Positions 1 through 6,845 of a stretch of DNA of 9,405 nucleotides are shown one piece after another. The notes below the pieces were generated by a model. That model was not told the DNA's origin. It made no database searches and worked only from the letters and a program-made list of their open reading frames with translations. The position numbers and the translations under genes were made by a program. The stretch spans positions 1 to 9,405 of the forward strand of contig DDBP01000335.1 of NCBI GenBank assembly GCA_002332795.1, given 5' to 3'. The first letter of the stretch is position 1; each line of letters starts with the position of its first letter. Source of the DNA: Anaerolineales bacterium UBA2029. Its GTDB lineage: Bacteria > Chloroflexota > Anaerolineae > Aggregatilineales > Aggregatilineaceae.

Positions 1-807
1 CGCCATGGCCTGGTGCCAGAAGTCCAGGTCGCCGCGATAGTTGATCTCCCAGGCGATGCCGTTGCGCGGGAACAGGGCCTCGTCGGTGATGGGCGATCCC
101 GGCGTGTCCTTGCCCATGCCGGTGGCGTTGATGACGATGCTGCCGTCGGGCAGGCTTTCCATCAGTTCGCTGTTGCGTTGGGGGTCAGCCGTCTGCACGT
201 AGACGAATTCGATATCGGTCTCCAGGCTTTCGACCATGGCCTGGAGCTTATGCAGGCGCTCTGCCGAACGATTGGTGACGATGATCCGTTCGGGCCGGTC
301 GGCGCGATTCTTCTTCATGATGAAGTGCAGCGCGATGGCCTTGCCCGATCCGCCTGCGCCGAAGCACAACACGTGCCCGCCGGTGCGCCCGAAGTAGCCT
401 TCTCCGGTGATGGCGTCCAGGCTGAGGCCAGCGGTCAGGGGGTCCTTGGCATGGCCCCACAGCTTGCCGTCGCGCTTGGAGATGCTCGAAATCTCACCGG
501 TGAGCAGCGCGGACGAATGCAGTTCGTCGAACATGTCGCGCGCCGCTTCGAGCAGATCGATCTTGTGCGTGGTCACCAGCGCGCCGAGGGAGAGCGGATC
601 GTACTTGATCTGCGCGACGGTCTGCCGGTAGGCTTCTGGCCTGTCATGGATGGGGTGATCGATCCCTTCGATGACAATTTCCGGACGCCCGATGGCTGCC
701 ATCCAGCGCGGGAAAACCTTCATGATGGACGACTGCCGCGTCGTCACACCCACGAAGTAGAACGTCGGAACCGTTTTGGTCACGACCCGATAGTTTGTCT
801 GACTCAT
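1..807 (-). CDS. Shikimate/quinate dehydrogenase-like (AroE family) oxidoreductase, 3' end cut by window
   Basis: The visible 269 residues run from MSQTNYRVVT to the left edge with no stop. The fold order is that of AroE-type shikimate dehydrogenases: a substrate domain (about 15-130), a Rossmann glycine loop GAGGSGKAI (150-158), the NRSAER stretch (179-184) that in this family usually signals NADP binding, and INATGMG (226-232). The catalytic Lys/Asp pair appears kept as K82 (VTTHK) and D122 (HAKD). Residues that hold shikimate in true AroE are changed: the SxS loop reads RQSSIM (24-29) and the NTD motif reads AKD (120-122). I therefore infer a relative acting on another hydroxy-ring or hydroxy-acid substrate, not housekeeping AroE. 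The protein is also longer before the NAD domain than E. coli AroE, and the full length is probably over 300 residues. The start is ATG at 807, with AGGAG 6 nt upstream. It lies 37 bp behind the cupin isomerase as the last visible operon gene. Confidence 0.8.
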   Translation of the reverse strand, partial: MSQTNYRVVTKTVPTFYFVGVTTRQSSIMKVFPRWMAAIGRPEIVIEGIDHPIHDRPEAYRQTVAQIKYDPLSLGALVTTHKIDLLEAARDMFDELHSSALLTGEISSISKRDGKLWGHAKDPLTAGLSLDAITGEGYFGRTGGHVLCFGAGGSGKAIALHFIMKKNRADRPERIIVTNRSAERLHKLQAMVESLETDIEFVYVQTADPQRNSELMESLPDGSIVINATGMGKDTPGSPITDEALFPRNGIAWEINYRGDLDFWHQAMA

Positions 808-844
808 GCCATGCTCCTGTCGGTACGAGCGATATCACCTGGTG

Positions 845-1435
845 CTAGGATCGCTGTTCCGGAGACAACCAGCGGGGGTTGTCCACGATGTGCGGTTGAC
901 CGTCGCGCTCCACTACCAGTTTGCGGAAGCCCTGGGTTTCAATCGTCCGATAGTCGTGACCGGCATGACCCGGATAGACGAAGAAGGTCACCAGGTCTTC
1001 GGTGAGGCTGGTATTGACCGAACGGTGCGCCCAACGCGGGGGCACGTACAGCACCGTATTGGGGCGCAGTGGCTCCACCGCCCATTCACCTTCTGGCGTT
1101 TCCATCACCATCATCCCCTGGCCCTTGAGGCAATAGTACACCTCGGCAGTCTCCAGGACGGTATGAAAGTGCCCCTTGGTCATGTAGTACTCGTCACCGA
1201 CCTTGCCGGGGTGCACGATGGACAGGCCGTGCAGCAGTTCACCGGCCACCTCAGGGCGCTTGATCTCGTACACCTCATAGAGCAGCGCGTCTTCCCTGGC
1301 CAGCAGCGCATCGTAGGCGGCCTGATCGAGGAATTGCCCCTTCATGGACGACAGGCGGCGCTGAATGTGATTGTCGTAATGACTCAGGATCGCGTCGGCG
1401 ATGCAAACCTCGAAGGTGAATGGCACGCTTTTCAT
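845..1435 (-). CDS. Cupin-type (archaeal-type) glucose-6-phosphate isomerase
   Basis: This 196-residue protein follows the Pyrococcus-type cupin phosphoglucose isomerase closely: RRLSSMKGQF (26-35), GDEYYMTKGHFH (80-91), AEVYYCLKGQG (97-107), VPPRWAHRSVN (131-141), and a C-terminal YPGHAGHDY then VDNPRW block. The predicted metal ligands are H89, H91, E98 and H137, each one residue off the P. furiosus numbering (88, 90, 97, 136). The family interconverts glucose-6-phosphate and fructose-6-phosphate with a bound metal in the cytoplasm. The enzyme is unrelated to the common SIS-domain Pgi. In this operon it may act on the sugar phosphate made by the pathway or on a related aldose/ketose; the sequence cannot decide. 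The start is ATG at 1435, chosen because AAGGAG lies 9 nt upstream. An 18-residue in-frame extension to 1489 is rejected because it would cover that site. The family call is firm, the substrate is not. Confidence 0.88.
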   Translation of the reverse strand: MKSVPFTFEVCIADAILSHYDNHIQRRLSSMKGQFLDQAAYDALLAREDALLYEVYEIKRPEVAGELLHGLSIVHPGKVGDEYYMTKGHFHTVLETAEVYYCLKGQGMMVMETPEGEWAVEPLRPNTVLYVPPRWAHRSVNTSLTEDLVTFFVYPGHAGHDYRTIETQGFRKLVVERDGQPHIVDNPRWLSPEQRS

Positions 1436-1471
1436 CAGGTTTTTCTCCTTGAATCTGCCACGCATGGGGAA

Positions 1472-1496
1472 GGGCGGTATTTCCGGCACGCCGCCC
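1472..1496 (-). promoter_or_regulatory. GC-rich stem-loop overlapping the Gfo/Idh stop codon
   Basis: GGGCGG (1472-1477 on the plus strand) pairs with CCGCCC (1491-1496) around a 13-nt loop; the last pair includes the G of the TAG stop. Only TT then CCCC follows in RNA sense, so termination is unlikely. It may stabilise or process the transcript ahead of the isomerase gene. Confidence 0.3.
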
Positions 1497-2530
1497 TATC
1501 CCAGAATCTCCCGCAGGTAGACGGGGCGCTCTTCCAGGAAGGACCTGGTGGCCGCCAGCACGCCGGCGACCGCCCACCGACCTTCCTGCCCTCCCACTTT
1601 GGGGCGAGCGCCCTTCAGGATGCAGTCTACGAAATGCTCCATCTCGCGGATGTAGCCCCACTCGAAACGCTGCGGCCAGGTGCGGTAGATGGGGGTGATC
1701 AGGCCCTGATCGCGGTTGGTGCAGACGACGACCGCCTGCCCTTTCAACTCGCCGATCTGCATGATGCCCTTTTCGCCCACGATCTCCACGCGGGCGTCGT
1801 AGCCGTAGTCGCAGGGGCACACGCCGGAGATGCTGCCCAGGCCGCCGTTCTCGAAGCGGATATTGACCAGGGCGTTGTCGTAGAAATGCTCAGTATCAAC
1901 GCCGCGCGCCTTGCCCTTGAAGTTGGCCACTTCCACATAGACGCGCTGATAGTCCGACCCCATCAGCCAGCGCACGCAGTCCCAGTCGTGACTGTTGACC
2001 TCGGCCAGCATCCCGTTGGACGTTTTGAGGTCGCGTGCCCAGGCCGGAGGCAGGCCCGGCCCATGCGTCAGCGATTTGATCAGCATGGGCTGCCCGATTT
2101 CGCCAGCCTCGATGCGTTGTGCCGCCGCCACGAATTCCGGATCGAAGCGGCGCATGAAACCCAACTGCAGGATCACGCCGTTGGCTTCGGCGGCGGCGAT
2201 GATCGCGTCGCACTCGGCCAGGTTGAGCGCCATCGGCTTTTCCAGCAGGATGTGCTTGCCCGCATTGGCGGCGGTCACCGCCAGTTGCTTGTGGGTGAAA
2301 GTCGGTGTAGTGATGACCACCGCGTCGAAAGCTACCGACTCCAGCGCTTCTTCCAGCGCGGCGAAGCGCTTCTCAATGCCGAACTGTTCCCCCGCCTCCT
2401 CGCGCGCCCTGGGATCGGGGTCTACCAGGGCGACAAGCTGCGCAGGAGGCACATGATTGACCAGCGAGTTGGCGTGCACTCTGGCGACTCGTCCTGCTCC
2501 TACCAGGCACACCCGTACCGAAGATGACAT
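1496..2530 (-). CDS. Gfo/Idh/MocA family oxidoreductase (inositol 2-dehydrogenase-like)
   Basis: The 344-residue product has the two-domain layout and usual length of Gfo/Idh/MocA enzymes. They oxidise or reduce a hydroxyl on a sugar, cyclitol or sugar derivative with NAD(P). The N-terminal Rossmann loop reads GAGRVARVH (11-19), with Ala where the third Gly often sits. D37 ends the second strand and suggests NAD. The EKP motif is at 97-99, with K98 as the catalytic lysine. GFMRRFDP (124-131) resembles inositol dehydrogenases. The C-terminal active-site segment is EVNSHDWD, with H181 as the catalytic histidine, but E177 replaces the Asp normally four residues before it. The start is ATG at 2530 with AGAGGAG 7 nt upstream. 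It lies 77 bp after the second SDR and 60 bp before the isomerase. A myo-inositol-type substrate is possible but unproven; the family is broad. Confidence 0.87.
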   Translation of the reverse strand: MSSSVRVCLVGAGRVARVHANSLVNHVPPAQLVALVDPDPRAREEAGEQFGIEKRFAALEEALESVAFDAVVITTPTFTHKQLAVTAANAGKHILLEKPMALNLAECDAIIAAAEANGVILQLGFMRRFDPEFVAAAQRIEAGEIGQPMLIKSLTHGPGLPPAWARDLKTSNGMLAEVNSHDWDCVRWLMGSDYQRVYVEVANFKGKARGVDTEHFYDNALVNIRFENGGLGSISGVCPCDYGYDARVEIVGEKGIMQIGELKGQAVVVCTNRDQGLITPIYRTWPQRFEWGYIREMEHFVDCILKGARPKVGGQEGRWAVAGVLAATRSFLEERPVYLREILG

Positions 2531-2582
2531 CCATGCACTCCTCTAGCTGTGCGACACCACGAACAGAGATGACCCTGAACAA

Positions 2583-2602
2583 GGCAGTGTCTTCACACTA
2601 CC
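2583..2602 (-). promoter_or_regulatory. Stem-loop between the second SDR and the Gfo/Idh gene
   Basis: Positions 2583-2590 pair with 2595-2602 (8 bp, one G-U in RNA) around a 4-nt GAAG loop, starting 5 bp after the SDR stop. No good T-run follows, so it is more likely an RNA-processing or stability element than a full terminator. Confidence 0.45.
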
Positions 2603-2607
2603 CCCAC

Positions 2608-3366
2608 TCACAACAAAATGGACAGACCGCCGTCAACGGACAGGGCCTGACCGGTGCACCAGGCGCTGTCGTCCGAAGCCAGGAACAGCACCGCCCCGGC
2701 GATGTCGAGCGGCTGTCCCAGGCGACCCAGGGGCGCTTGCGCGGCAAGCTGACGACGTTGCTCTTCTGTGGGCACGGCTTCGAGCAGCATATCGGTGACC
2801 ACCGGCCCAGGGCAGACGGCGTTCACGCGGATGCCGTCAGGGGCCAGCTCCACGGCCATGGCCCGCGTCAGGGCGATGACAGCGCCCTTGGCTGCGCTAT
2901 AGGCGGCGTGTCCGGGTTCGCCCACCACCCCCGCCTTCGAGGCAACGTGTACGATGCTGCCCTGACCGCGCGCCCGCATATGGCGGACTGCCGCCTGGGA
3001 GGGGAACACCGTGCCCAGCACGTTGATGCGGAACATGCGCTGCCACAGGTCTTCGCTCTCGTCGGTGAAGGGGGCTTTTTCGTGCGCTCCGGCGTTGTTG
3101 ACCAGCACGTCCACGCGCCCGAAACGCTCGATCACCTGGGCGATCAGCGCTTCGGCCTGATCGCGCTGTGCCACGTCTGCGCCGATGAAGTCTACCCGCG
3201 CGCCCTGTTGCCGCAATTCCTGCGCGACCTGCTGTCCGCGCGCCTGATTCCTGGCCGAGAAGACGACCTGCGCGCCTTCGTCCACAAATCGCTGCACGAT
3301 CGCCAGGCCGATCCCCCGGCTGCCGCCGGTGACGACCACCACGGCGTCCTGGAAGCGTTGGCTCAT
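2608..3366 (-). CDS. SDR family oxidoreductase, probably NADP-dependent
   Basis: A classical short-chain dehydrogenase of 252 residues. It has a TGGSRGIG cofactor loop (13-20), NNAG (90-93), and the catalytic tetrad N115, S143, Y156 and K160 (YSAAK). The C-terminal VDGG motif lies close to the end. R17 in the glycine loop and R39 after the second strand are features usually linked to NADP(H). The class oxidises or reduces secondary alcohols and ketones of sugars, polyols and acyl chains. The start is ATG at 3366, with a GAGG-rich ribosome site about 8 nt upstream. An in-frame start 10 codons earlier is less likely because it would run into the permease stop region and lacks a comparable site. 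The gene begins 19 bp after the permease stop and clearly belongs to the operon. It differs from the other SDR here in cofactor motif and substrate loop, so it is not a recent duplicate. The substrate is unknown. Confidence 0.88.
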   Translation of the reverse strand: MSQRFQDAVVVVTGGSRGIGLAIVQRFVDEGAQVVFSARNQARGQQVAQELRQQGARVDFIGADVAQRDQAEALIAQVIERFGRVDVLVNNAGAHEKAPFTDESEDLWQRMFRINVLGTVFPSQAAVRHMRARGQGSIVHVASKAGVVGEPGHAAYSAAKGAVIALTRAMAVELAPDGIRVNAVCPGPVVTDMLLEAVPTEEQRRQLAAQAPLGRLGQPLDIAGAVLFLASDDSAWCTGQALSVDGGLSILL

Positions 3367-3385
3367 AGTGCCCCCCTCGCTTCGG

Positions 3386-4462
3386 CTATGCCCCAAACCG
3401 GCGACGACGCCACTGATCGAAGACCACCACCACGACGATGATGGTGCCCTGGATGATGCGCTGGTAGAAGTCGCTCACGTTCAGCAGGTTGAGGCCGTTG
3501 CCGATGACGCCAATGGTCAATGCGCCGATGATCGAGCCGAACACGCCACCTTCGCCACCGAACAGGTTGGTGCCGCCGATCACCACCGAGGCGATGGAGT
3601 TCAGATTCTCCTCGCCGGCCATCAGCGCGTTGGCGGAGTTGAGGCGTCCGGTCAACACGAAACCGGCCAGGGCGGCCAGCAGCGCCGAGACGACATATAC
3701 GCCGATCTTGGTGCGGTCAATCTTGATGCCGGAGACGCGGGCCGCTTCGCGGTTGCCACCCACGGCGAAGATGCTGCGCCCAAAGGCGGTATAGCGCAGG
3801 ACGAGCCACCCCAGGAAGGTGATGCCAAGCGCAATCACGGCGGCAATGGGAATGCCCAGCCAGTCGCCAGTGCCGATGGAGACTACTTCTTTGGGCAGGT
3901 AGTTGCGGGCCTTGGGCGCATCAGAGTAATACGAAGGCACGGGCAGACCGCCTGTCACCAGCAGCGCCGCGCCGCGAAATACTTCCAGTGTGCCCAGCGT
4001 GGCGATGAAGTCCGGGATGCGGCCACGGGTGATCAGCAGCCCGTTGAGCAGGCCTGCGCCCAGGCCGATGATCAGGGCGATGATCAACCCTGGCAGGAAG
4101 TCTACCGGCCCGAACTTGATGCCCAAGACGTTGACCTGCTGTGTCATGGTCACGGCAGAGATAGAAGCTGCCAGCGCAGCAGTGGCACCTACTGAGAGAT
4201 CAATACCGCCGGTCAGGATGACGAAGGTCTGGCCGATGGCGAAGATGATCAGCACCGAGGTGCGCCGCCCCACATTGACCAGGTTGCTTTCGGTCATGAA
4301 ATAGGGCGTGGCCGACGCCAGATACAGGGCCAGCAGAAAAAGCGCGATCAGCGGCCCGCTCTGGATCACCAGATCGCGCAGTGACCCTCTGAAGCGCCTG
4401 AGGCGAGGGCCTTCCATTACCTGCACCCCCAACTCTTGATCCTGAGCAAGTTTCTCAGACAC
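3386..4462 (-). CDS. Sugar ABC transporter permease, RbsC type (CUT2), GTG start
   Basis: This 358-residue integral membrane protein is the permease of a ribose/xylose/inositol-type importer and probably works as a homodimer. It has many hydrophobic helices after a cytoplasmic N-terminus of about 30 residues. Family landmarks are LTGGIDLSVG (83-92), NGLLITRGRIPDFIATLGT (140-158) and the cytoplasmic coupling segment GGNREAARVSGI (235-246). The tail ends in a basic RRRR stretch. I place the start at GTG 4462 because GGAGGA lies 5 nt upstream and the gene then begins 19 bp after the ATPase stop. An ATG start at 4525 would add 21 non-hydrophobic residues, overlap the ATPase gene and swallow that ribosome site. 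It should pair with the ATPase upstream and the binding protein at the head of the operon. The sequence gives the class of importer, not the sugar. Confidence 0.93.
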   Translation of the reverse strand: MSEKLAQDQELGVQVMEGPRLRRFRGSLRDLVIQSGPLIALFLLALYLASATPYFMTESNLVNVGRRTSVLIIFAIGQTFVILTGGIDLSVGATAALAASISAVTMTQQVNVLGIKFGPVDFLPGLIIALIIGLGAGLLNGLLITRGRIPDFIATLGTLEVFRGAALLVTGGLPVPSYYSDAPKARNYLPKEVVSIGTGDWLGIPIAAVIALGITFLGWLVLRYTAFGRSIFAVGGNREAARVSGIKIDRTKIGVYVVSALLAALAGFVLTGRLNSANALMAGEENLNSIASVVIGGTNLFGGEGGVFGSIIGALTIGVIGNGLNLLNVSDFYQRIIQGTIIVVVVVFDQWRRRRFGA

Positions 4463-4481
4463 GAAAATCCTCCGTCCCTTC

Positions 4482-5972
4482 CTAACTGGCACTTCTGAGC
4501 AACAACTCTTGCGTTGCTTCACCACGCTGATAGACTGCCGTGAACTCGCCGTTGCGCATGACCAGAATGCGGTCGGCCATGGCCAGTAATTCCGGCATTT
4601 CCGAAGAGATCATGATGATGCCCACACCCTGCCTGGCGGCAAGCTGATCGAGCAAGGCGAATACTTCGGCCTTTGCGCCAACGTCTATGCCGCGCGTTGG
4701 CTCATCCACGATCAGCACTTTGGCCCCGCTCGCCAGCCAGCGAGCCAGGCACACCTTCTGCTGATTGCCGCCGCTCAGAAACTTGACCGGGCGTTTGATG
4801 ATGGGCGGGCGAATGGTCAACTCCTGCACGTAGCGAGCGGCGACCCGTTCCTCCGAGCGCAAATTCAGCAGCCCCATGAAAGGCAACTGACTGACGTTGG
4901 CCAGGGTGATATTGGCGGGCAGGGCCTGCATCGGCACCAGGCTGGCCTTGCGGTCGCGCAGCAGCAGCCCGATGCCATGCTGGATCGCTTCGGTGGGACG
5001 ACGGATTTTGATGGGCCGCCCCTCAATATAGATGTCACCCGCGGTGACAGGCAGCAGCCCGAAGAGCGCCTGCGCCAGTTCGGCCTGTCCGGCTCCCATC
5101 AGCCCGAAGATGCCCAGGATTTCGCCCGCGCGCACTTCGAACGACAGGTTGTGCAGGAAGGGTTCGGCGCACAGATTCTCGACGCGCAGCAGCGGTTGGC
5201 CTACCTCGACGCCCGATGTCTTGGGGTATTGTTCGCTGAGACGACGCCCGACCATCATCTTGATCAGCGTGTCAATGTCCGCCTGCTCGACGGGCAGAGT
5301 CCCCATGACCCGTCCGTCGCGCATGACGGTGACGCGCGTCCCGATGCGGCTCACCTCGTCCAGACGGTGCGAAATATAGATGATGCCAACGCCACGGCTT
5401 TGCAGGCGGCGGATGATTTCGAACAGGCGATCTACTTCGGTGTCGGACAGGGCCGAGGTGGGTTCGTCGAGCAACAGGATGCGCGGCTGTTTGGCCAGGA
5501 TGCGGGCGATCTCAGTCAGTTGTTGCTCGGCCACGCTCAGGTTGCCGACGCGGGCGCGCGGATCAATGTCTACCCCCAGCGTGGCCAGACTCTCGCGGGC
5601 ACGGCGATAGAGTTCGCCCCAGCGCACCAGGCCCGCGCGGTTGCGGGGCGGGTCGCCCAGGAAGATGTTCTCGGCCACAGTGAGCGAGGGCACCAGGCTG
5701 AACTCCTGGTAGACCATGCCGATGCCCAGTTTGCTGGCGCGCTCTGGGCTGTGATGGCGAATTTCTTCGCCCTGGATGATGATGCGTCCGCTATCGGCAG
5801 GTAGCGAGCCGCTGAGGATTTTCATCAGGGTGGATTTGCCCGCCCCGTTTTCGCCCAGCAGGATGTGGACTTCGCCTTCGTACAGATCGAAGTCCACGTG
5901 ATCGAGCGCATGGACGCCCGGAAAGCTCTTATCTATGCGCTCCATGCGCAGCAGCGGTGTACGAGTCTCCAT
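4482..5972 (-). CDS. Sugar ABC transporter ATP-binding protein, RbsA/MglA type with two nucleotide-binding domains
   Basis: At 496 residues this is the usual length for a fused two-domain CUT2 ATPase that powers sugar import. Domain 1 is complete: Walker A GENGAGKST (40-48), Q-loop Q89, signature LSVAEQQ (145-151), Walker B LLLDEP with D169 and E170, and switch H202. Domain 2 is the normally degenerate half: GLMGAGQAEL (290-299) lacks the Walker A lysine, the signature LSGGNQQK (399-406) and DEP (423-425) are intact, and S457 replaces the switch histidine. One oddity is RDRK at 339-342, where this family normally reads EDRK. The start is ATG at 5972, with an AAGGA site 7 nt upstream; a longer in-frame start at 6020 would overlap the SDR gene. 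It lies 25 bp after that SDR and 19 bp before the permease. Confidence 0.94.
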   Translation of the reverse strand: METRTPLLRMERIDKSFPGVHALDHVDFDLYEGEVHILLGENGAGKSTLMKILSGSLPADSGRIIIQGEEIRHHSPERASKLGIGMVYQEFSLVPSLTVAENIFLGDPPRNRAGLVRWGELYRRARESLATLGVDIDPRARVGNLSVAEQQLTEIARILAKQPRILLLDEPTSALSDTEVDRLFEIIRRLQSRGVGIIYISHRLDEVSRIGTRVTVMRDGRVMGTLPVEQADIDTLIKMMVGRRLSEQYPKTSGVEVGQPLLRVENLCAEPFLHNLSFEVRAGEILGIFGLMGAGQAELAQALFGLLPVTAGDIYIEGRPIKIRRPTEAIQHGIGLLLRDRKASLVPMQALPANITLANVSQLPFMGLLNLRSEERVAARYVQELTIRPPIIKRPVKFLSGGNQQKVCLARWLASGAKVLIVDEPTRGIDVGAKAEVFALLDQLAARQGVGIIMISSEMPELLAMADRILVMRNGEFTAVYQRGEATQELLLRSAS

Positions 5973-5997
5973 CGAGAATTCCTTTGTGGTGACAGCC

Positions 5998-6759
5998 CTA
6001 CTGAGCCGTGTACCCGCCATCTACGCTCAGAATCGCGCCGGTCGCATAGGCGACCTCGTCGCTGGCCAGGAACAGGATCGCCGCGGCGATCTCCTGAGGC
6101 GTGCCCAGCCGGTTGGCCGGACGACACTGTTCCAGCCGACGCCGTGCTTCTGCCGGGTCGGCGGCGCGCTGTAGCGCTGCGCGCACCAGCGGGGTTTCGG
6201 TGGTGCCCGGACAGACGCTGTTGACGCGGATGCCGTAGTCGGCCAGGTCTACGGCACAACTGCGCGTCAGGGCGATCATCGCCCCTTTGGAGACATTGTA
6301 AACCACCTGACCTTTGATGCCGACCAGTCCAGCCTCGGAGGCGACATTGACGATCACGCCGGATTTCTGGGCGATCATCAGCGGCACGGCGTACCTGGTG
6401 CACAGAAACGCCCCGGTGACATTCACGGCCATGATGCGTTCCCAGTCGGCCAGGGAGGTCTGCGTCACGTCGCCCTGCATATAGATACCCGCGTTGTTCA
6501 CCAGAACATCAACGCGCCCCCACTGGCTCTTGACCTGATCGAACAGGGCACGCACTTCATCTTCGACCGACACGTCCACGCGCACCGCCAGGACTTCGCG
6601 ACCTTCGCGCCGGAGTTGCTCGACGATGGCCTGTCCCTTTTCCGGTTCGCGGTCGGCCAGGACGACGCGCGCTCCCTCGCGGGCGAAGGCGAGCAGCGCG
6701 GCCTGCCCAATGCCTTCGGCGGCTCCGGTGACGACGACAACTTTCCCCTCAAAACGCAT
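5998..6759 (-). CDS. SDR family oxidoreductase, probably NAD-dependent
   Basis: A classical short-chain dehydrogenase of 253 residues. The cofactor loop is TGAAEGIG (11-18), and D36 at the end of the second strand points to NAD. NNAG lies at 88-91 and the catalytic tetrad is N113, S141, Y154 and K158 (YNVSK). The protein ends in VDGGYTAQ, as is common for the class. Enzymes of this group oxidise a hydroxyl of a sugar, polyol or cyclitol in the cytoplasm. The start is ATG at 6759 with CAGGAG 7 nt upstream. In-frame sequence continues further upstream but would overlap the binding-protein gene and has no reason to be used. The gene is placed between the binding protein and the ATPase, inside the importer genes, which ties it closely to the imported substrate, perhaps as the first oxidation step (inference). 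Confidence 0.88.
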   Translation of the reverse strand: MRFEGKVVVVTGAAEGIGQAALLAFAREGARVVLADREPEKGQAIVEQLRREGREVLAVRVDVSVEDEVRALFDQVKSQWGRVDVLVNNAGIYMQGDVTQTSLADWERIMAVNVTGAFLCTRYAVPLMIAQKSGVIVNVASEAGLVGIKGQVVYNVSKGAMIALTRSCAVDLADYGIRVNSVCPGTTETPLVRAALQRAADPAEARRRLEQCRPANRLGTPQEIAAAILFLASDEVAYATGAILSVDGGYTAQ

Positions 6760-6801
6760 TGTTGCGCTCCTGTGTGTTCCAAAAAGCTTCTCAAGAGAAG
6801 A

Positions 6802-6829
6802 CGGTGAGGAGGGGGAGGCCTCCTCACCG
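6802..6829 (-). promoter_or_regulatory. Strong stem-loop after the binding-protein gene
   Basis: Positions 6802-6812 pair perfectly with 6819-6829 (11 bp, mostly GC) around a 6-nt loop. The hairpin starts 16 bp after the binding-protein stop. In RNA sense it is followed by a second small stem (6788-6801 region, CTTCTC/GAGAAG) and CTTTTT. It could be a leaky terminator or an mRNA-stabilising hairpin that keeps binding-protein levels above those of the downstream genes, a common arrangement in ABC importer operons. Confidence 0.6.
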
Positions 6830-6845
6830 CGGACTGCACAAAGGC

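Noticed and set aside
806..2527. A 573-codon open frame on the plus strand
   Set aside because: It lies antisense to the cupin isomerase and Gfo/Idh genes, which have full family motifs and ribosome sites. Its protein is His/Gln/Arg-rich with no recognisable motif, typical of GC-rich shadow frames.
3329..4195. A 288-codon open frame on the plus strand
   Set aside because: It is antisense to the permease gene and has a low-complexity His/Asp/Gln-rich product without motifs.
4463..4525. A longer permease start at ATG 4525
   Set aside because: It would overlap the end of the ATPase gene and read through a good GGAGGA ribosome site that is well placed for the GTG at 4462.
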